Origin: UTPRO1 sp031400185
Lineage (GTDB): Bacteria > Desulfobacterota > Binatia > UTPRO1
NCBI GenBank assembly: GCA_031400185.1
Contig: JANNPN010000214.1
Location: forward strand, 20,292-84,291
DNA: 64,000 bases
Direction: 5' to 3'
The notes under the pieces were generated by a model. It did not search any database. It was not told where the DNA came from and saw only the letters and a program-made list of their open reading frames with translations. This document shows, one piece after another, positions 62,030 through 64,000 of the stretch; the stretch's first letter is position 1, and every line of letters starts with the position of its first letter. A program made the position numbers and the translations under genes.

Positions 62030-63319
62030 ATGAGGAAGCGAACAGTCGGATGTTGGGTGGCGGCGGCCGCGGTCGTGGTAGGAGGTTTGTCGTTCAGTGT
62101 TCCTGCGGGTGCCGAAGGCGGCCTCACGCTGGAGGAGCGCGTCGAGCGCCTCGAGCGCAAGGGCGAGCTGCCGGCGCAGGGGTGCTGTGACACCTCCGAG
62201 CTGCAGCGTCGGCTCGATCAGATCGAGGCGCACATCAAGAACCTGCCGTTCGGCATCAAGCTCGGCGGCGGTATTGCGACCTCGTACCAGTACAACCTGA
62301 ACGATCCCGAATCGGACATCACGTCGCTGCGATCCTTCGACAGGGATCACAACAGTTTCGTGCTCGATCTCTTCCAGCTGCAGATCTCGCGCGCCCCCGG
62401 TGAGGACGGCGTCGGGTTCATGACCAAGGTCAACTTCGGCAAGACCGCCGAGCGCATGGCCTCGGACTGGGACGGCGACGGCACCATCGGCAACGTGGCC
62501 GAGGAGCAGAATTCGGTCGAGCTCCAGGACGCGTTCATCACCTACAATTTCCCGGGCCTGCCCGACCTGCAGATCAAGGCCGGTAAGTTTGTGACGATGC
62601 ACGGCGCCGAGGTGATCGAGCCGTGGGCCAACCCGAACATCAGCCGCTCGCTGGCGTTCAGCTGGGCTATCCCGTTCACCCACACCGGCGCCACGGCGAG
62701 CTACGCGTTCGGCTCGCAAGCGAGCCTGATGCTCGGCATCGTGAACGGTTGGGACAACGTCGTCGACTCGAACGACGGCAAGTCCTTCATGGGCAGCCTC
62801 GCGATCACGCCGGTCGAGCAGTTCGCGCTCATCCTCAATGGCATGTACGGCGCCGAGCAGCCGGATCGCGGCGACTCGAAGCGCGGTCTCTTCGACGTCG
62901 TGGCGACGGTGAAGCCGGTCGAAAACTTTGCGATCATCCTCAACTACGACTACGGCAACGAGAGCGATCTCGGCGTCGGCGACGACCACGCCGAGTGGAA
63001 CGCCTTCTCCGGCATCCTGTCGTACGACCTCGTCGACGCCCTCCCGGTGCCGATCGGCTTCGCGCTCCGCGGCGAATACTTCGACGACTCGGACGGGACG
63101 CGTCTCCCGACCCCGGGTGGCGCAGGTTTCGGCGACTTCCAGAACGCTTGGGAAGTCACGACCACCTTCAAGGTGGTGCTCGCGGAAGGCCTGATGTTCC
63201 GCACCGAGTACCGTTACGACGCCGCGGAGAACTCTCTCTACGAGAAGGACCCCGTGGCCGACGACGATACGCGCGACGATCAGCACACCGTCGCGGCCGA
63301 ACTGTCGTACGTGTTCTAG
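62030..63319 (+). CDS. Outer-membrane porin
   Basis: 429 residues: signal peptide (GCWVAAAAVVVGGLSFSVPAGA), a short coiled-coil (LEERVERLERKGELP ... LQRRLDQIEAHIKNL) typical of trimeric porins, and a beta barrel of aromatic-capped strands (GIKLGGGIATSYQYNL, AFITYNFPGLPDLQIKAGKF) ending in Tyr-Val-Phe. ATG 62030 follows TAGGAGGTAAGG. The barrel may be beta-barrel porin family 2 or similar (Gcw_chp-like). It ends at a strong terminator and stands as its own unit. Confidence 0.85.
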   Translation: MRKRTVGCWVAAAAVVVGGLSFSVPAGAEGGLTLEERVERLERKGELPAQGCCDTSELQRRLDQIEAHIKNLPFGIKLGGGIATSYQYNLNDPESDITSLRSFDRDHNSFVLDLFQLQISRAPGEDGVGFMTKVNFGKTAERMASDWDGDGTIGNVAEEQNSVELQDAFITYNFPGLPDLQIKAGKFVTMHGAEVIEPWANPNISRSLAFSWAIPFTHTGATASYAFGSQASLMLGIVNGWDNVVDSNDGKSFMGSLAITPVEQFALILNGMYGAEQPDRGDSKRGLFDVVATVKPVENFAIILNYDYGNESDLGVGDDHAEWNAFSGILSYDLVDALPVPIGFALRGEYFDDSDGTRLPTPGGAGFGDFQNAWEVTTTFKVVLAEGLMFRTEYRYDAAENSLYEKDPVADDDTRDDQHTVAAELSYVF

Positions 63320-63342
63320 TCGGCTGACCGGACCGACCAGTA

Positions 63343-63382
63343 CGAAGGGCCTGCCGAGCAATCGGCTGGCCCTTTCGTTTTT
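63343..63382 (+). terminator. Terminator after the porin gene
   Basis: Hairpin with inner stem GCCGA-GCAA-TCGGC and outer stem AAGGGCC/GGCCCTT (one mismatch between them), followed by TCGTTTTT. Confidence 0.85.
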
Positions 63383-63401
63383 GGAGCGGAAATGGGTTGG
63401 C

Positions 63402-64000
63402 TCACTCGGCCCAGCGGATCTGCCGGTAGTCGAAACGCATGTCTTCGAGGATGTTGAACTTCACGACCTCGAAGTACGGCGAGATGTCGAAGTCCCGCGG
63501 CGTCGTGAGCGTGATGGGCGCGGTGCGAAAGAGGCCCGCGACCGGCAGCGAACGGCGTCGGAACCAGCGCAAGCGATCGCGCGCCGCTGGCGGTAGGTCG
63601 CTCGGCATGACCTCCGGAAGGATCGGATAGCGGACCTTCCCGAAGGCGTGGGCGATCAGGCTCGAGCAGATGACCTGAGTCGGGACGCCGCTGCCGAAGC
63701 CGAGGGCGCGTTGCCGAAACCGGCGCGGCACGAGGCTCACGGGCAGGAAGTAGCGCGCCAGGTCGATCAGGTTCTTCACATCGTAGCGGTAGCCGATCTG
63801 GACCATGACGTCGTCGAGAATCGTCTTGAGATCGTCGCGATGGAGATTGTACGGGCGACAGACCCGGATGTTGAAGTCGAGGTACTTGGAGAGCGGCGAG
63901 GCGACCACCCCTTCCTCGACGAGCGTCCAGATGCTCTTGGGAAACTCGTACGCCAGTCGCTCCAGCATGGCTTTCGCCCGTGCGGGGCCTTTCCCCCCCT
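63402..64000 (-). CDS. Permuted NlpC/P60 (YiiX-like) cysteine hydrolase, partial
   Basis: The C-terminal 188+ residues of a gene that reads in from beyond the right edge; the frame stays open to the end of the window, so the ATG at 63968 may be internal. Seen are PLSKYLDFNIRVCRPYNL and, near residue 100, PTQVICSSLIAHAFGKVRYP, with the nucleophile-like Cys in ICSS, a pattern of permuted papain-like NlpC/P60 enzymes (YebB/YiiX). The His expected upstream would lie outside the window. The substrate is probably a peptide or lipid amide. Confidence 0.68.
   Translation of the reverse strand, partial: GGKGPARAKAMLERLAYEFPKSIWTLVEEGVVASPLSKYLDFNIRVCRPYNLHRDDLKTILDDVMVQIGYRYDVKNLIDLARYFLPVSLVPRRFRQRALGFGSGVPTQVICSSLIAHAFGKVRYPILPEVMPSDLPPAARDRLRWFRRRSLPVAGLFRTAPITLTTPRDFDISPYFEVVKFNILEDMRFDYRQIRWAE

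Overview
The window is very GC-rich, densely packed chromosomal DNA from a Gram-negative bacterium. The outer-membrane evidence is an Omp85-type barrel, a trimeric-type porin, a PagL-like lipid A deacylase and periplasmic L,D-transpeptidases. It carries a chromosome-origin neighbourhood. Gene content and style suggest a Desulfobacterota/Binatota-like ('deltaproteobacterial') lineage: a steroid/acyl-CoA-type thiolase with a DUF35 partner, RibBX, split Fo genes, orphan histidine kinases, and a secreted Cys-rich protein with a C-X4-C-H motif. That placement is inference; no rRNA or ribosomal protein gene is present to test it.

Layout. 1-3.4 kb: gyrB (cut by the window edge), dnaN and dnaA, all leftward, with no recF. 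The dnaA-dnaN gap holds DnaA boxes next to a TAG-trinucleotide run, which looks like a basal unwinding element. 3.5-6.5 kb: rightward hemL followed by atpZ, atpI-like, atpB and atpE (Fo only; F1 genes are elsewhere), ending in a strong terminator. 6.7-8.9 kb: an orphan ParB and a CorC/HlyC-type CBS membrane protein. 9-13.6 kb: an accessory-looking patch of unrecognised small genes around a GCS2-type glutamate-cysteine ligase. It includes a paralogous pair of unknown function and a LexA/S24-like protein that has lost its catalytic residues. 13.6-16 kb: an L,D-transpeptidase and a divergent D,D-carboxypeptidase with a SPOR domain.

15.9-21.8 kb: a tightly coupled leftward operon: zincin-type metallopeptidase, dodecin, glpD, an alkyl-DHAP-synthase-like FAD oxidase, glpK and a HAD phosphatase. 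22-24.5 kb: an SDR, a low-molecular-weight-phosphatase-like protein with no ordinary start codon, a CoA-binding protein and a NUDIX hydrolase. 24.5-31.6 kb: a histidine kinase, an L,D-transpeptidase, a flavin reductase, glmU-glmS (start/stop overlap) and RibBX. 31.7-36.6 kb: a PagL-like protein, a DsbD N-domain protein coupled to Hsp33, a hemerythrin, a diiron ferritin-like protein, and an ECF sigma/anti-sigma pair, which together read as a redox/envelope-stress neighbourhood. 36.6-45.9 kb: mutS2, an SDR, acyltransferases, a second histidine kinase, a GST, a glycosyltransferase and a C-terminally truncated AMP-forming acyl-CoA synthetase.

45.9-50.9 kb: NUDIX, Mrp/ApbC, an XRE regulator, a frameshifted DUF4126 gene, a Smr protein, a CDP-alcohol phosphatidyltransferase and a flippase-like protein. 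51-57.2 kb: unrecognised exported and cytosolic proteins, the thiolase/DUF35 pair, the secreted C-X4-C-H protein and a 550-residue unknown with an HEWAH motif. 57.4-64 kb: envelope genes (flippase-like protein, Omp85-type barrel, ArnT-like glycosyltransferase, porin) and a partial permuted NlpC/P60-like protein at the right edge. No tRNA, rRNA, CRISPR array, insertion sequence or prophage was recognised.
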